From UBA3839 sp902776985 (GTDB lineage: Bacteria; Bacteroidota; Bacteroidia; Bacteroidales; Bacteroidaceae), in contig CACYSD010000013.1 of NCBI GenBank assembly GCA_902776985.1, positions 1 through 64,000 of the forward strand: a DNA stretch of 64,000 nucleotides. The letters run 5' to 3'. Shown here in pieces: positions 17,301 through 26,348 of the stretch (positions within the stretch are counted from its first letter, which is position 1; each line of letters opens with the position of its first letter). The notes under the pieces are model-generated. The model did not search any database, was not told the origin of the DNA, and worked only from the letters and a program-made list of their open reading frames with translations. A program made the translations under genes and the position numbers.

Positions 17301-20300
17301 CGGCAGAAAGTTACGGCACGGATGTCGTAGTACTGTTCAATCGGGTCGGTCTCGCCGTAGAAGAAGGCATCGATGTAGCCGTCGTGCTCCATCAGTTTCT
17401 TCTCACCCGAAGCCAGAGCCATCAGACGTGCACCCTCCTCCGTATTCGGATAGTAGGAGCATACGTTCACCCAGTCCTTATCGCCCTGGTTCGAGAGCTT
17501 ATACTGCAGCTCAATGTGGTCGAAGTTGCGGAAGTTCACGTCGAAGCCGTCGATGTGGATAGGCAGATAGTAAGCTTTCTTTTCCTTGTCGTAGGCCGAT
17601 TCGGTGTTCACTACCCACTTGTCACCAGGCTTGGAGATGTTTATTTTTCCAGCCGACGGCACGAAGTGAGCGGATATGTTTGTTGTGTAGATATGCGAAA
17701 GGTCGTCTTCGTCGAAGAGGCAAATTGCCAGGTTCTCGTAGTCGTATTCAGGACCGGCATACACCTCCACCTGCTTCTCAACCACTTCATTGGCATCGAG
17801 CCAGATGTCTGCTCCTCCACCGTTCAGAGGCACACCGTCGATATATATCTTGGCACCCTTTGGATTAGCTGCGTCGTCGGAGTAGAATTTGAATGAATGT
17901 GACACTCGGTCGGGCAGGTCGCTCTCATTGACCATGTAGAGAGTGAATCGCGCCGGCTCGCCGTAGGGCACGTTCGACACGCTCGGCACTTCCGTCCATA
18001 TACGCAGTTTGTTAATCTGTTCTGTTCCGTGGTCGAGGATGGTTCCTGGGTTGTAGAACATAGTCCGTCGCTCCTCTTCCCATGGACTACCTGTAGCACC
18101 GGCAAGAGTGCGGAACACCAAGTTCCTGTATTTAGGCACATCGCTAATGCTAGTTATGTAGCTTGTGGTATTGCTGCTGCCCGGACGACCGTTGTAGATG
18201 CTCTTAAGGTTGTCCTCAACATGCTTGTAGAACACATTCAGGCTGTCCGACTTGAAGAAATTGGACAGTTTGGCAATGCTGTCGGAACTGATTTCACGGG
18301 TCTTGTACACAGCCACCGTAAGGCTTGACTTACGATCACACGAGAGAGTGAAACCCGTCTCCTTGCTGTATTCCTCGCTCTTACCGTTCTGGTAGTTGAA
18401 GTCGAAACCGAAGAGCGGAGTGATGTTGATACTGAACTTCACACCTCCGGCTTTGAAGTCCACAGCTACGATATTATAGTCGTCATCGTTAGTCATGGAA
18501 TACTTCGAGTTGTTACTGGTACTTCTGCTGAAGGTGTCCTCACCTGTCAGGTTCACCGCACTCGGTATCTTCCAGTAGCGGTGCAGGCCCTCTGAGGTCG
18601 TGAACGACTCGCTGTACTCCACTTCCGAGCGTCCGTCGAAGTCATATACCTTAACCAAGTCATAAGCCTCCAGTTTCTCCTTCTCGTTGGCAGCAATGAA
18701 TCCCACCCATGTAGCTATCTGGGAGTTCAGGGCTTTTATGGAGTCGGTCCACTCGTCTTTTACTCCCGTTGGTTTATACGTGTCGTAGTAATTTTCCATT
18801 GAGAAGTACGGATTGGTTGTGGAAACCTTGCTCACATAGACTGGTCTCTTCTGTTTGTTCGCCAATGTCTGGGCGTAAGTGCTTGTGGTGGTTGAATCCA
18901 TCAGCAAGGCATTTCGTGTACGCAGGAGTGTCGGAATAAGTTCGGTAAGAAGGTAGCTCTGAGAATGAGCAAAAGTGGTATTTATCTTTGAAGAGAGCTG
19001 CATCACCTCGTCACGAACGAGATATACAGAGTCTTTCTTCTCTGCGTCCCATCCACGTGCCAGCACCTTGGCTGTACCCGTCACGTCGAATACGTGGCCG
19101 TCGACCGTGGTCTTGCCACCCATTCCAGGAAGCAGACGCTGCATAGCAGCACTGTTCACTGCACGAACAGCAACAGCATCCTCAACGATGACATTGTCGG
19201 TCATACCAATATATACGTCGGAGTTCATACCCACTTCCTTCACATTGCTGCTGGTGGATATCTTCTCCTTGGTCTCAAACTCGTATTCGTAGCTCCAGTC
19301 CTGATAGTAGGAAGTAGCGAGGTCGTACGACAGACTACCGAGGTTGTCGCTGGTTGCTGTGGTTCCGGCAATGGTACCGCTTCCGACACCAGCCCAGATA
19401 CCTGTGTAGTAATTGGCACCTGAACCTACTCCCACCTTCATGTTGATACCCATCTGCACATTATAGTCGGCATTGTAGCTGTAGCTCATCTTCGAGCCTT
19501 TCTCTATGTATGCAGAACTGCCGGCTCCTGGTGGGTCGCGGAGAATGTCGATAAGGTGAGTATTCTGACCTGCAATGATTCGTCTGCCCTGCGGCTTTGC
19601 CAGTGCAGCCATCACGTAGGCTTCAATCGGCTTGATGTCGTAGAAGCTGCCATCGTATTCGAGGGTGAACTTCAGAGTGCGCAGCGCCATATCGTCTTCA
19701 AGCATTAAGGTCAGGTTCTGCGGAGTGAACACGTATGTGCCCTGGCCTTCGTCGTCGAGATCTATCTCGTCGGTCTGGTCGTAGCCCACCAGCTGGTTGC
19801 CGGCAATCACACGTCCTCCGTCGAGCTGTACGATGTCGAGATCACCGAATGCATCGTTGTTATATCGGTATTCCTCACGTGCAGAGAGAAACATAGGTAC
19901 CGAGGCGCCTGCCATGAACACTGGATAGCCGAGCGTATATTTGCCGCCACTGTCGGTCTTTCTCCATAGAGCCACGGTGTCGCGTATACCGGCATTGTCC
20001 TGAGATGTATATTGCTTGATACCGTAGTAGCGATCCTGAGTACCGTTGAACTGCCAGATGTCGAGTGTAGGCTGACTGTGGTAGATGCGTGAATAAACCG
20101 CGGTATCGCCATTGTGATAGTTGTTCAGGTCGATGGTTTCGCTGACCATACCTGTCTGGAAGAGAGTTGAATAACCCTTTGCATATACTTCCTTCACCTT
20201 GTATTTCACAGGATACATCGGCACGCTGTACTCACCTGTCTTCAGGTCAGGATGTATGACTATGCGGTGGCGGTATGCGTCAACCTTAGTTGTGTCGTTA

Positions 20301-23300
20301 ACACCGTGCAAGAACTCGTCGTGGCGTTCGGTAACAGAGGAGTTAAGCTGGTCGCGCACAATCCAAGATGTGTTGTCACCTTCGAGTTGCATTACGATAG
20401 TGATGTCCTGACCCAGGTTGTTCTTCGAGAGAGACTTGCCCAGAGCCAGAAGTCCCTGATCATTACCACCGACAACGCGTCCCTGCAGGTTCACCTTGGT
20501 CTGATCCCAGAGATAGACTTCGCTGATGCTCTTCTGCCAGTTATGCCAAGTAGAGTCAGGCAGTGCACCTTCGGTTATGTAGTAACCATTGTTCTGGAAG
20601 ACGTGACCGTCCTTCACAATCTGAATCTGGTGGCTGCCCTGAGGAATACTTACCTCGAAGGCTCCCTGGTTATTGGTCGTGACTGGCTTACCATTGGAAT
20701 TGACCACCTCTACTCCGTCGCGCAGGAAGCGGACACCCGATACAGGAATGCTACTGCCCTCGTAGAGCACGTAACCGGAGAAGATGTAATAGTTTGTCTG
20801 TGTGAATATCAGGTTGGTCTGCAGGTTCACATCCTCATCGAAGGTGACGATTTGCGAGTCGAACGATGCTTCTCGGTTTGGGTCGGTCACACTCAGTGAG
20901 TATTCACCATATTTGCTATAGACGAGTCCGCCAATCTCGAAGTAACCGGTTTCGTCGGTCTCGCACGACTTCACCTCGGCTCCAGGAATGTTTCCTACAG
21001 GCTCGGCGACGACTGTATAGCCAGCCAGTCCGGTTCCATTGGTTAGACGCACATATCCGCGAACCATACCTGTCGGTACGCAGCAGCCGTCAACCGTTGC
21101 CTTGCTCACGTTCTCACCCTCGCACTGAGTCACACCCTCAATAATATATGTGTAGGTGTGCTGCGGACGCACGGTGCGGTCCATGTATGCCATTTCAGAA
21201 TACTCAGCCTCCAGCACCTCAATCTTGTCTGGAGTCTGCTTGTCGTAGCGCTTGATGCGGAAGTAGTCGGCAAGTCCGCGGGTACATTCCCACGACAACG
21301 ACACGGCATTCTGCAACGTGTCTGCCTTCACTTCACCAATCACCACGTTGTTGTCGAACTTATAGACTGCCAGGTCGCCCGTCTCGGTCTTGGTAACTGC
21401 AAATTCGTCATCGACGGACAGGGGCATGGTGGATTCGCCTGGCTCAACTGACAGGTAGAACACATGGTCAACACACGAGGTCTTCAGATCCATGGTCAGC
21501 TGTCCTTCAAGTCGTTCATTCTCTGTCACTTCACGACGTTCGGTGTAGAGAGGACCATTATCCTGAATGGGAACGACCTTGCCATCCTTTACCTGCCACT
21601 GACTGCCCAATTTCGCAGCGAGTTGCTCAGGAGTCCCGTCGCCTATGTGGTTAATCTCTTTGAAACCAATGGTAGCGTATGTCCAGACATTGATGCCACC
21701 ATCCCATGCCTTATGGCTATTTCCATCGTAATAGCCAACGGCTACTACATTATTATATCCATTGTAGGTGCCATTCTCCAGACAGTTCTCCACCGTCATA
21801 TCCTGCGCTCTATGAGAGCGGTTGACAAAAGAGGCAACCATAGAGTAAGAGTTCAAACCGGTAAAAGACACGTTCCCGTCAAAAAGACAGTTACGGAGGG
21901 TTACTTTACCAGAGTTCGCATTAGCCACAAATCCAGCTGCATAACCATCATTGGATGTTGATATGTTTGCTGAAACATGACAGTTTTCGACAGTTAGGTT
22001 GGCCATGTCGTTGCTCAACATCCCAATAAGCCCAGCACAGTAATCACTACCACTAACTACGCCTTTAACATTCAGATTACGAATGGTTATGATACTATAG
22101 CCATATCGGATGAGTGAATAATATAAGTTGGACTTTGTGAGATTAAGCGTGATGGTATGACCGTTACCTTCGATAGAGCCTGAGTATTTTTCCAAGGGCT
22201 CGCTTACGGTGATATCGGTCATCAGTTTGCAGTTAACTGCATAGTCCCCCTTTGACGCTTTCACCGCTGCCGCGAAGGCTTTCCAGTCATCTTCGCTTCT
22301 GATGCTAAATGTATTGTCATTGGTGACGTCTACATATTTATTGACATTCAGCACCACCTTGGCACGGTCGTCCCAAATCAGGGTTTTATGAGCGCTTTCA
22401 TCATCTGTACTCATTTTGGGCAATACGGTGCCGCCTTCCACCTTCCACTGGCTGCCCAAGGCTGATGCCAACTGGTCGGGTGCAAGTCCTGTGGTCTTGT
22501 TCGTCTCACCCCAGTTGTTGGAGTTGTAGTTGTTGGTGCCGCCAATGTTTGTTGGTACGCCTAAATTTATGTAGTTGGCACCGTTGTGTGAGAAACCAAT
22601 GTATGTACCACGTTCAAGATTGTTCGATATTGTTTGTGGCCTACCATTGTCTGACCAGCCTAAGAACGAACCTACATAGCTGTCACTCATGTCCTTTCCG
22701 GTGGTATTGTCGGCAACGACCGTTCCATCGAACAGACAGTAGCGGATAGTTATAGTTGTCGTTCCACCATGTCCGATAATACCACCGGCGTGAGGAGCGT
22801 TATTGGCATTTCCCTGCGCTGTCACTTGTGTAGAGATATGACAGTTTTCAACGGTTGCCGTACCCGAGCTGACAAAGCCTATCAAACCGGCTGAGTGGAT
22901 ACCGCCGCTGACGGTTCCGACAACGCGCAGGTTCTTAATCGTGGCGTTCTTCACACGGTTGAACGGTGCCATGCCCGAAACGCTGCCGCCATTGATGTTG
23001 ACAGTGAGCGTGTGTCCGTTTCCATTGAAGATTCCCTGGTAGGGGATGTCGCTCAGGGAACCGACTGAATAGCTCGTGGTGATGTCGGCAGCCATGATGG
23101 CATGGATATCCTTCGAGCCGTTGGCATCCTTCACGAGCCGCACGAAGAGTTTCCAGTCGTTGGAGTCGCGCAACACCAGGTAGTTGTTCTTGTCGTATTC
23201 GGGAGTGGCTGTGGCAAAGTTGTCTGTCAGCATACGTCCCTTGAATTTCAGCAATACGCTATGTACGTTGTCGTTCCATGTGCCATTGCGGCTCACGGTT

Positions 23301-24547
23301 GCCTCAGTGATGGAAGGCAGCGCAAGCGTTGCAGGCAGCATGGTGGTGGCATAGCCGCTCTCTGGAGTCCAGCCCCATACAGCTGTGATGACACGCCTGA
23401 CACGATAATAGACGGGAGCCTGCTGGTAGAAGGCCAGCAATTTGTCATCCTCGAAAGTGAATTCTCTCTCCTTGTCATCATAACTCAACTGACCCAGACT
23501 GGTCCACTGTCCGTTGGTGGGGTCACCCGTCACGTTACGCTGAATCTCCCAAGTGTCCGTACTGGTGATGTCTTTCCAATTGAAATTGTTGACCTTCCAT
23601 CGCAGCATGACCTTGCCGTTTGGCTGCAGGGCTGCAGAGAGACCTTGAGGATGGTGCAGAATCGGCAGGTCGCACTTCGTGGACTGGGTAGTCTGCGTCT
23701 TGTCCTCAGTGTCCGTATAAGTTGACTCGATGTAGAAATCGCGAATACAAATGTCGGCAGGCAGACGCATGAAGTCGGACGTCGTGGTTGGAAGGGTGAC
23801 AGTCCTGTTGACACTTCCCGACGGATAGACCTCGGTGTAGTGGGCTGTCATCTTCTGCAATTTGTTGGTCGCAATCATATAGGGCACCAGAATCTGATTG
23901 GGATGTCCGGTCTCGTAGGATATGATCGGGTCCATGAGCATGGGATGCTGCAGCTGAGGAGCGGCTGGAATGCTTATGGTCGTGGGATCGATGCTTATCC
24001 ATTTGTTGTACTCAGTCATGTTACCATTGTGGTGGATGCTCCACGAGATGGTCACTTTCTTGCCTCGGTACTTATAGGGGATGTCCCACAGCAGATTCAC
24101 AATGGCATAGTCCTGATTGTCCACACACGGACAGAGTTCATTGCCCATGCTGGTGCCAATGCTCACATTGCTGTAACCACGGTCGCGATAGAGAATCATC
24201 GAACCGTCCACACCCCTGTAGCTGTAGATGCGGGGGAGGTAATCGCCGCGGTCGATGTCTCTCTGCGATTCGTAGTAGAATAGGGTTTCCTTGCTTCCAC
24301 CCTCCGGCTGGATATACACAGCACCTGAGACTATCCAGCAGTCGTAGTCGTCCTTGTCGTAGAGCGGCATCTTCAGCCTCAGCTGGTGAGTACCCTCCAA
24401 CGTCACGTTGTAACGGTATGTGTCTTCAAGCTTACATGCGGAAGCCTCGTCGGCTCCAAAAGCAAGCAGCAACACTGCAGTCATCAGCATAGCCTTCAGC
24501 CATGACAGACGACTAAGTCTGTTAATAGGTTGAACGTGTTTTTTCAT
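14228..24547 (-). CDS. Giant LamG/beta-helix surface protein, frameshifted near its end
   Basis: This 3439-residue protein has an N-terminal signal peptide (about 1-37). Recognisable modules in order are a fibronectin-III-like domain (about 300-420), two beta-helix segments with GNGHTL/GNGHTI motifs (about 450-700 and 720-940), carboxypeptidase-regulatory-like modules (about 1130-1320), a long middle part of unknown fold, two concanavalin/LamG-like domains (from about 2490 and 2710) and a late Ig-like region (about 3010-3200). The T9SS sorting domain expected at the end is present but out of frame. Total length would be about 3530 residues if repaired. The role is probably adhesion or matrix formation at the cell surface; no catalytic site was seen. 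As read, it would lack its export signal for T9SS. Confidence 0.88.
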   Translation of the reverse strand: MKKHVQPINRLSRLSWLKAMLMTAVLLLAFGADEASACKLEDTYRYNVTLEGTHQLRLKMPLYDKDDYDCWIVSGAVYIQPEGGSKETLFYYESQRDIDRGDYLPRIYSYRGVDGSMILYRDRGYSNVSIGTSMGNELCPCVDNQDYAIVNLLWDIPYKYRGKKVTISWSIHHNGNMTEYNKWISIDPTTISIPAAPQLQHPMLMDPIISYETGHPNQILVPYMIATNKLQKMTAHYTEVYPSGSVNRTVTLPTTTSDFMRLPADICIRDFYIESTYTDTEDKTQTTQSTKCDLPILHHPQGLSAALQPNGKVMLRWKVNNFNWKDITSTDTWEIQRNVTGDPTNGQWTSLGQLSYDDKEREFTFEDDKLLAFYQQAPVYYRVRRVITAVWGWTPESGYATTMLPATLALPSITEATVSRNGTWNDNVHSVLLKFKGRMLTDNFATATPEYDKNNYLVLRDSNDWKLFVRLVKDANGSKDIHAIMAADITTSYSVGSLSDIPYQGIFNGNGHTLTVNINGGSVSGMAPFNRVKNATIKNLRVVGTVSGGIHSAGLIGFVSSGTATVENCHISTQVTAQGNANNAPHAGGIIGHGGTTTITIRYCLFDGTVVADNTTGKDMSDSYVGSFLGWSDNGRPQTISNNLERGTYIGFSHNGANYINLGVPTNIGGTNNYNSNNWGETNKTTGLAPDQLASALGSQWKVEGGTVLPKMSTDDESAHKTLIWDDRAKVVLNVNKYVDVTNDNTFSIRSEDDWKAFAAAVKASKGDYAVNCKLMTDITVSEPLEKYSGSIEGNGHTITLNLTKSNLYYSLIRYGYSIITIRNLNVKGVVSGSDYCAGLIGMLSNDMANLTVENCHVSANISTSNDGYAAGFVANANSGKVTLRNCLFDGNVSFTGLNSYSMVASFVNRSHRAQDMTVENCLENGTYNGYNNVVAVGYYDGNSHKAWDGGINVWTYATIGFKEINHIGDGTPEQLAAKLGSQWQVKDGKVVPIQDNGPLYTERREVTENERLEGQLTMDLKTSCVDHVFYLSVEPGESTMPLSVDDEFAVTKTETGDLAVYKFDNNVVIGEVKADTLQNAVSLSWECTRGLADYFRIKRYDKQTPDKIEVLEAEYSEMAYMDRTVRPQHTYTYIIEGVTQCEGENVSKATVDGCCVPTGMVRGYVRLTNGTGLAGYTVVAEPVGNIPGAEVKSCETDETGYFEIGGLVYSKYGEYSLSVTDPNREASFDSQIVTFDEDVNLQTNLIFTQTNYYIFSGYVLYEGSSIPVSGVRFLRDGVEVVNSNGKPVTTNNQGAFEVSIPQGSHQIQIVKDGHVFQNNGYYITEGALPDSTWHNWQKSISEVYLWDQTKVNLQGRVVGGNDQGLLALGKSLSKNNLGQDITIVMQLEGDNTSWIVRDQLNSSVTERHDEFLHGVNDTTKVDAYRHRIVIHPDLKTGEYSVPMYPVKYKVKEVYAKGYSTLFQTGMVSETIDLNNYHNGDTAVYSRIYHSQPTLDIWQFNGTQDRYYGIKQYTSQDNAGIRDTVALWRKTDSGGKYTLGYPVFMAGASVPMFLSAREEYRYNNDAFGDLDIVQLDGGRVIAGNQLVGYDQTDEIDLDDEGQGTYVFTPQNLTLMLEDDMALRTLKFTLEYDGSFYDIKPIEAYVMAALAKPQGRRIIAGQNTHLIDILRDPPGAGSSAYIEKGSKMSYSYNADYNVQMGINMKVGVGSGANYYTGIWAGVGSGTIAGTTATSDNLGSLSYDLATSYYQDWSYEYEFETKEKISTSSNVKEVGMNSDVYIGMTDNVIVEDAVAVRAVNSAAMQRLLPGMGGKTTVDGHVFDVTGTAKVLARGWDAEKKDSVYLVRDEVMQLSSKINTTFAHSQSYLLTELIPTLLRTRNALLMDSTTTSTYAQTLANKQKRPVYVSKVSTTNPYFSMENYYDTYKPTGVKDEWTDSIKALNSQIATWVGFIAANEKEKLEAYDLVKVYDFDGRSEVEYSESFTTSEGLHRYWKIPSAVNLTGEDTFSRSTSNNSKYSMTNDDDYNIVAVDFKAGGVKFSINITPLFGFDFNYQNGKSEEYSKETGFTLSCDRKSSLTVAVYKTREISSDSIAKLSNFFKSDSLNVFYKHVEDNLKSIYNGRPGSSNTTSYITSISDVPKYRNLVFRTLAGATGSPWEEERRTMFYNPGTILDHGTEQINKLRIWTEVPSVSNVPYGEPARFTLYMVNESDLPDRVSHSFKFYSDDAANPKGAKIYIDGVPLNGGGADIWLDANEVVEKQVEVYAGPEYDYENLAICLFDEDDLSHIYTTNISAHFVPSAGKINISKPGDKWVVNTESAYDKEKKAYYLPIHIDGFDVNFRNFDHIELQYKLSNQGDKDWVNVCSYYPNTEEGARLMALASGEKKLMEHDGYIDAFFYGETDPIEQYYDIRAVTFCRHGNGYLTNSSNILTGIKDTRRPQVFGTPQPVDGILGIGDDIILRFSEPIAGNYLSEVNNFQIIGQTNSSNLSLSSSLHFNGSGAALAQADRSLEGRSFTVDVMLNPEHNGQPMTFFSHGYDNYAMELGLTADHRLTVAIQHNDTIPATVFTADKPCKFDGLREVFFLFDTDVDEFTTKISFYDGNTEVGSFTYPNVYLGSGSIILGRSVNELLKGFKHYTGDMLEFRLWNHALSKAEMNSYRQKRLNGYELGLLDNYPLSEGKGNYSYNRTAGGSDLMIIGPTWKMPDGIGMKLDGDKGFRLDSRPFNRYDHEDYTMAFWFRTEDANGTLFSNGPATTEPGAKSHFNFAVKDGIMNLSLSGLELSTSSYISDGNWHHAALTVNRSNNVGSLYVDTKLTNTFAVDTLGGVSGNLLAAGATYVDANTVKDAIHGHIDEIAMYEMALTENAIKAFASNTPTGEEMGLMAYLNFSENVRQASNEIKLMPTGVSLRRYKDLTTGELTLQRDTIVAEADVNRCFDRGIYAPMHDPQSMEKIKFSYVADGKELLINLDVPAASIEKTNVLIVVNDVADMQGNIMASPTVMDLYVYRNPLRWSDKHKRLTAKYGEEQTFEATVKNLSGKTRNFTLQGLPLWMTASMTSGSVAALDEEVITFTISPYTNIGDFEEVVYLVGDDGMTEPLPITLKVRGTVPDWAVDEALLHTNITMNIIGQVIIEEEVARDEDDMLAVFDKNHRLLGVGHCATDKNNGANDGLIYLNVYNSNYAEIDLYFEFYEASTGIIHKMMPMADLIQFKHDTVLGTTTDPVQFGANNGVVQAIPLKKGWNWVSVNVEPSISTVGELLNNATKWEAGDALEAERPDGSYSLLSYKASPNPYDPNNPIYSWDCSDSTFTVDATKMYRFYSNSDKIGYIYGFTSYESITVKKGWNRIGFISKFNLPLGTAMAEYTEKASAGDIIKSQSEFAVLSVDSHGNKQWKGTLEFLRVGEGYMLKRNADSEVRSSPFTTEQKSAALPKPMQMEYSTSM

Positions 24548-24567
24548 ATAATTATAGGTGTTAAATT

Positions 24568-24589
24568 GTTAGTCAAAAGAGGTGTTTAG
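24568..24589 (-). promoter_or_regulatory. 22-bp leader element, copy 2
   Basis: Identical over 22 bp to 13472-13493 and at almost the same distance (20 nt) from the start codon at 24547. See the preA copy. Confidence 0.7.
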
Positions 24590-24810
24590 TAAGATATTTT
24601 GCAAAAATAAGTATTTTATCTTAAACAATCTTCATTTTTCTTAAATTTTTTTTACAGAAACACAATCAACTGATATCATAAATAAGCAACAATAATTGAC
24701 AACCGAGATTAAAAATATGTATTAACCAAAGTCAACCCATATTACAATTAAGGCTGAAAATAGTCAATCAAAATCGTTAAACTACAGAAGTAAAAAAGTA
24801 TCACCGAAGA

Positions 24811-24925
24811 GAAACAAAAGTTTCAGTGAGAGAGAAACTAAAGTTTCGCTGAGAGAGAAAAAAAAGTTTCAGTCCCAGTGAAAATTTGGTTCCACTGTGG
24901 CTGAAACTTTTTTCCCACAACGCTG
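24811..24925. repeat. Degenerate 23-bp periodic array, five units
   Basis: Units begin with GAAA at 24811, 24834, 24857, 24880 and 24903. The first two are near identical (GAAACwAAAGTTTC then TGAGAGA) and later units decay. Each early unit carries a GAAAC-n4-GTTTC hairpin. A separate hairpin, TCCCACA-acgc-TGTGGGA, lies at the end (24912-24929). Confidence 0.75.
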
Positions 24926-24946
24926 TGGGACTATTTTCAATGAGAA

Positions 24947-25234
24947 TCAGGTCACATTGAGGTAGGTTTTCAATGCCTCAACATAGTCCTCGAAGGCTTT
25001 CAGACCTGTCGGGGTGATACGGCAGAGCGTACAGGGTTTCTTCCCCTTGAAGGTCTTTTCCACCTCAATGTATCCCGCAGCAGAGAGCTTGTCGATCTGC
25101 ACACTGAGGTTGCCTGCCGTGGCTCCCGTCTGCTCCTTGATATACGGGAACTCAGCCTCATCCGCAGTTACAAGCAGGGACATGACAGCCAGTCGAAGCT
25201 CTGAATGTAGCAGGGGGTCTAATGGTGTAAACAT
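24947..25234 (-). CDS. Winged-helix transcriptional regulator
   Basis: The 95-residue protein is a compact winged helix of the MarR/HTH_34 type: LHSELRLAVMSLL, then the recognition part TGATAGNLSVQIDKL and the wing with FKGKKPCTLCRITP. Such small regulators usually act as dimers and control a neighbouring membrane protein. It follows the membrane-protein gene by 12 nt, so both share the promoter at 25984-26015. A CTLC motif in the wing may permit redox or metal sensing, which is speculative. Confidence 0.87.
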   Translation of the reverse strand: MFTPLDPLLHSELRLAVMSLLVTADEAEFPYIKEQTGATAGNLSVQIDKLSAAGYIEVEKTFKGKKPCTLCRITPTGLKAFEDYVEALKTYLNVT

Positions 25235-25246
25235 TGCTCTGGTCTC

Positions 25247-25876
25247 CTATGATTTATTCTTTATATATACAACCAGACCTGGAATAATCAGTGCCACAAC
25301 CGCTACAGCAGCCATCACAAAGAGTTGCTCTGCCTGGCCAGGGAATTGCAACGCCATAAAGAAACCGCCAACACCGGCAATGATTCCGCAGATGTCTATA
25401 ACAGTGCTTTTGAGGATGAAGCCTGTAATCGTTGTTGCCATACCGAAGCAAAGTGCGATAATGGCAGTCAGGTTGATAGAGATATGGGGGCCTCTTCCAA
25501 GTACTTCTATAGGCAACCATCCCATGCAAGCAAGGCAGACAATCCAGCTGAACAATCCGCACATGATGCCAAATGTTGCCCATACATGACCAATGGTCTT
25601 ACCTACGAAACTTGGAGGTGTAGGAGTCTGGCGTTTATCGATGAAGCGATTACCAACATAACCTATAGGCCACATAGCAAACCAGAGTACATTCCAAACC
25701 GGACCTCCCTGGTTTTTCCAAAGATATACTATCAGCAGGGACATAACAACCGTCAGACTACCCCACCAAATAAGTGGCACTGCTGAATTTTTTGTAATTG
25801 TGCGCTGGCTACGCTCAATTGATTCACGAATAATATCCAGACTGCGTTCTGCAGTCAAATTGGTTTTTGCTTCCAT
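25247..25876 (-). CDS. Polytopic inner-membrane protein paired with the regulator
   Basis: This 209-residue protein has a soluble N-terminus of about 30 residues and five or six hydrophobic segments (about 33-52, 58-78, 93-118, 133-155, 160-178 and 185-205). I do not recognise a specific family, but this layout, upstream of a small winged-helix regulator, is common in Bacteroidetes. The TM segments contain no obvious transport motif. A signalling or stress role is inferred only from context. Confidence 0.78.
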   Translation of the reverse strand: MEAKTNLTAERSLDIIRESIERSQRTITKNSAVPLIWWGSLTVVMSLLIVYLWKNQGGPVWNVLWFAMWPIGYVGNRFIDKRQTPTPPSFVGKTIGHVWATFGIMCGLFSWIVCLACMGWLPIEVLGRGPHISINLTAIIALCFGMATTITGFILKSTVIDICGIIAGVGGFFMALQFPGQAEQLFVMAAVAVVALIIPGLVVYIKNKS

Positions 25877-25983
25877 AATTCTTTCTTTTTTAAGATGTTG
25901 TCAAAATTCTTTTTGAATCTCGGGACCGCAATAACACTCCTGCAGAAAGCGGTATTTTGGCCTTTTGTGTTCGAACTACGCTG

Positions 25984-26015
25984 CAAAGGTAAAGAAGTTT
26001 ATAATATAAACCAAA
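25984..26015 (-). promoter_or_regulatory. Bacteroidetes-type promoter
   Basis: TTTG (26015-26012), a 20-bp spacer and TACCTTTG (25991-25984) form a perfect consensus match. The start codon of the membrane protein (25876) lies about 100 nt downstream. Confidence 0.78.
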
Positions 26016-26129
26016 TTATTTTATAGATTTTTTTATCATTTTTTTTATTTGTCAAGTTCTCAACATTGGTCGCTTTGGAAAAAGCTCCCAAGAAATCCAA
26101 CAATAATCTTTATTAAAATCCTTGATAAA

Positions 26130-26280
26130 ACATGTTGCTGAGCAACAATTAAACGGATTTAACGAATACAGATTACAATCAATTAAATCGCTTAGCGATT
26201 AATCCGATAAATCTGTTAAATCGCACCAAAGGTGCATGTCGTAAATAAAAAACATGTTGCTACGCAACGATAAACATGTT
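26130..26280. repeat. Cluster of short palindromes
   Basis: Four short hairpins lie close together: GTTGCT-g-AGCAAC (with ACATG before it, 26130-26146), AATCGC-tta-GCGATT (26186-26200), GCACC-aaa-GGTGC (26223-26235) and GTTGC-tac-GCAAC (again preceded by ACATG, 26252-26268). Most have 1-3 nt loops. Confidence 0.65.
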
Positions 26281-26288
26281 AAACAAAA

Positions 26289-26324
26289 AAACTCCCCACC
26301 GCAAAAGGATGCGATGGGGAGTTT
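26289..26324 (-). terminator. Terminator of the acyl-CoA dehydrogenase operon
   Basis: A 14-bp stem (26289-26302 with 26311-26324, one mismatch) on the minus strand is followed by a run of T, typical of an intrinsic terminator. Confidence 0.85.
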
Positions 26325-26348
26325 ATTGTATATATGTGTGCGAAGCGT

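Larger units (their letters stand above)
24548..24946. other. Intergenic region with leader element and 23-bp array
   Basis: No gene is visible in these 399 bp. It holds the 22-bp leader element (24568-24589), a possible minus-strand -7 element TATTTTTG (24609-24602), an AT-rich stretch and a degenerate 23-bp array (24811-24925). Confidence 0.7.
25877..26348. other. Intergenic region: promoter, palindromes, terminator
   Basis: No gene is seen. The 472 bp contain the regulator-operon promoter (25984-26015), a cluster of short palindromes (26130-26280) and the acyl-CoA dehydrogenase terminator (26289-26324). Confidence 0.7.

Noticed and set aside
24720..24946. CRISPR or phage attachment site in the 23-bp array region
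   Set aside because: Units are contiguous and degenerate, with no cas or integrase gene nearby.
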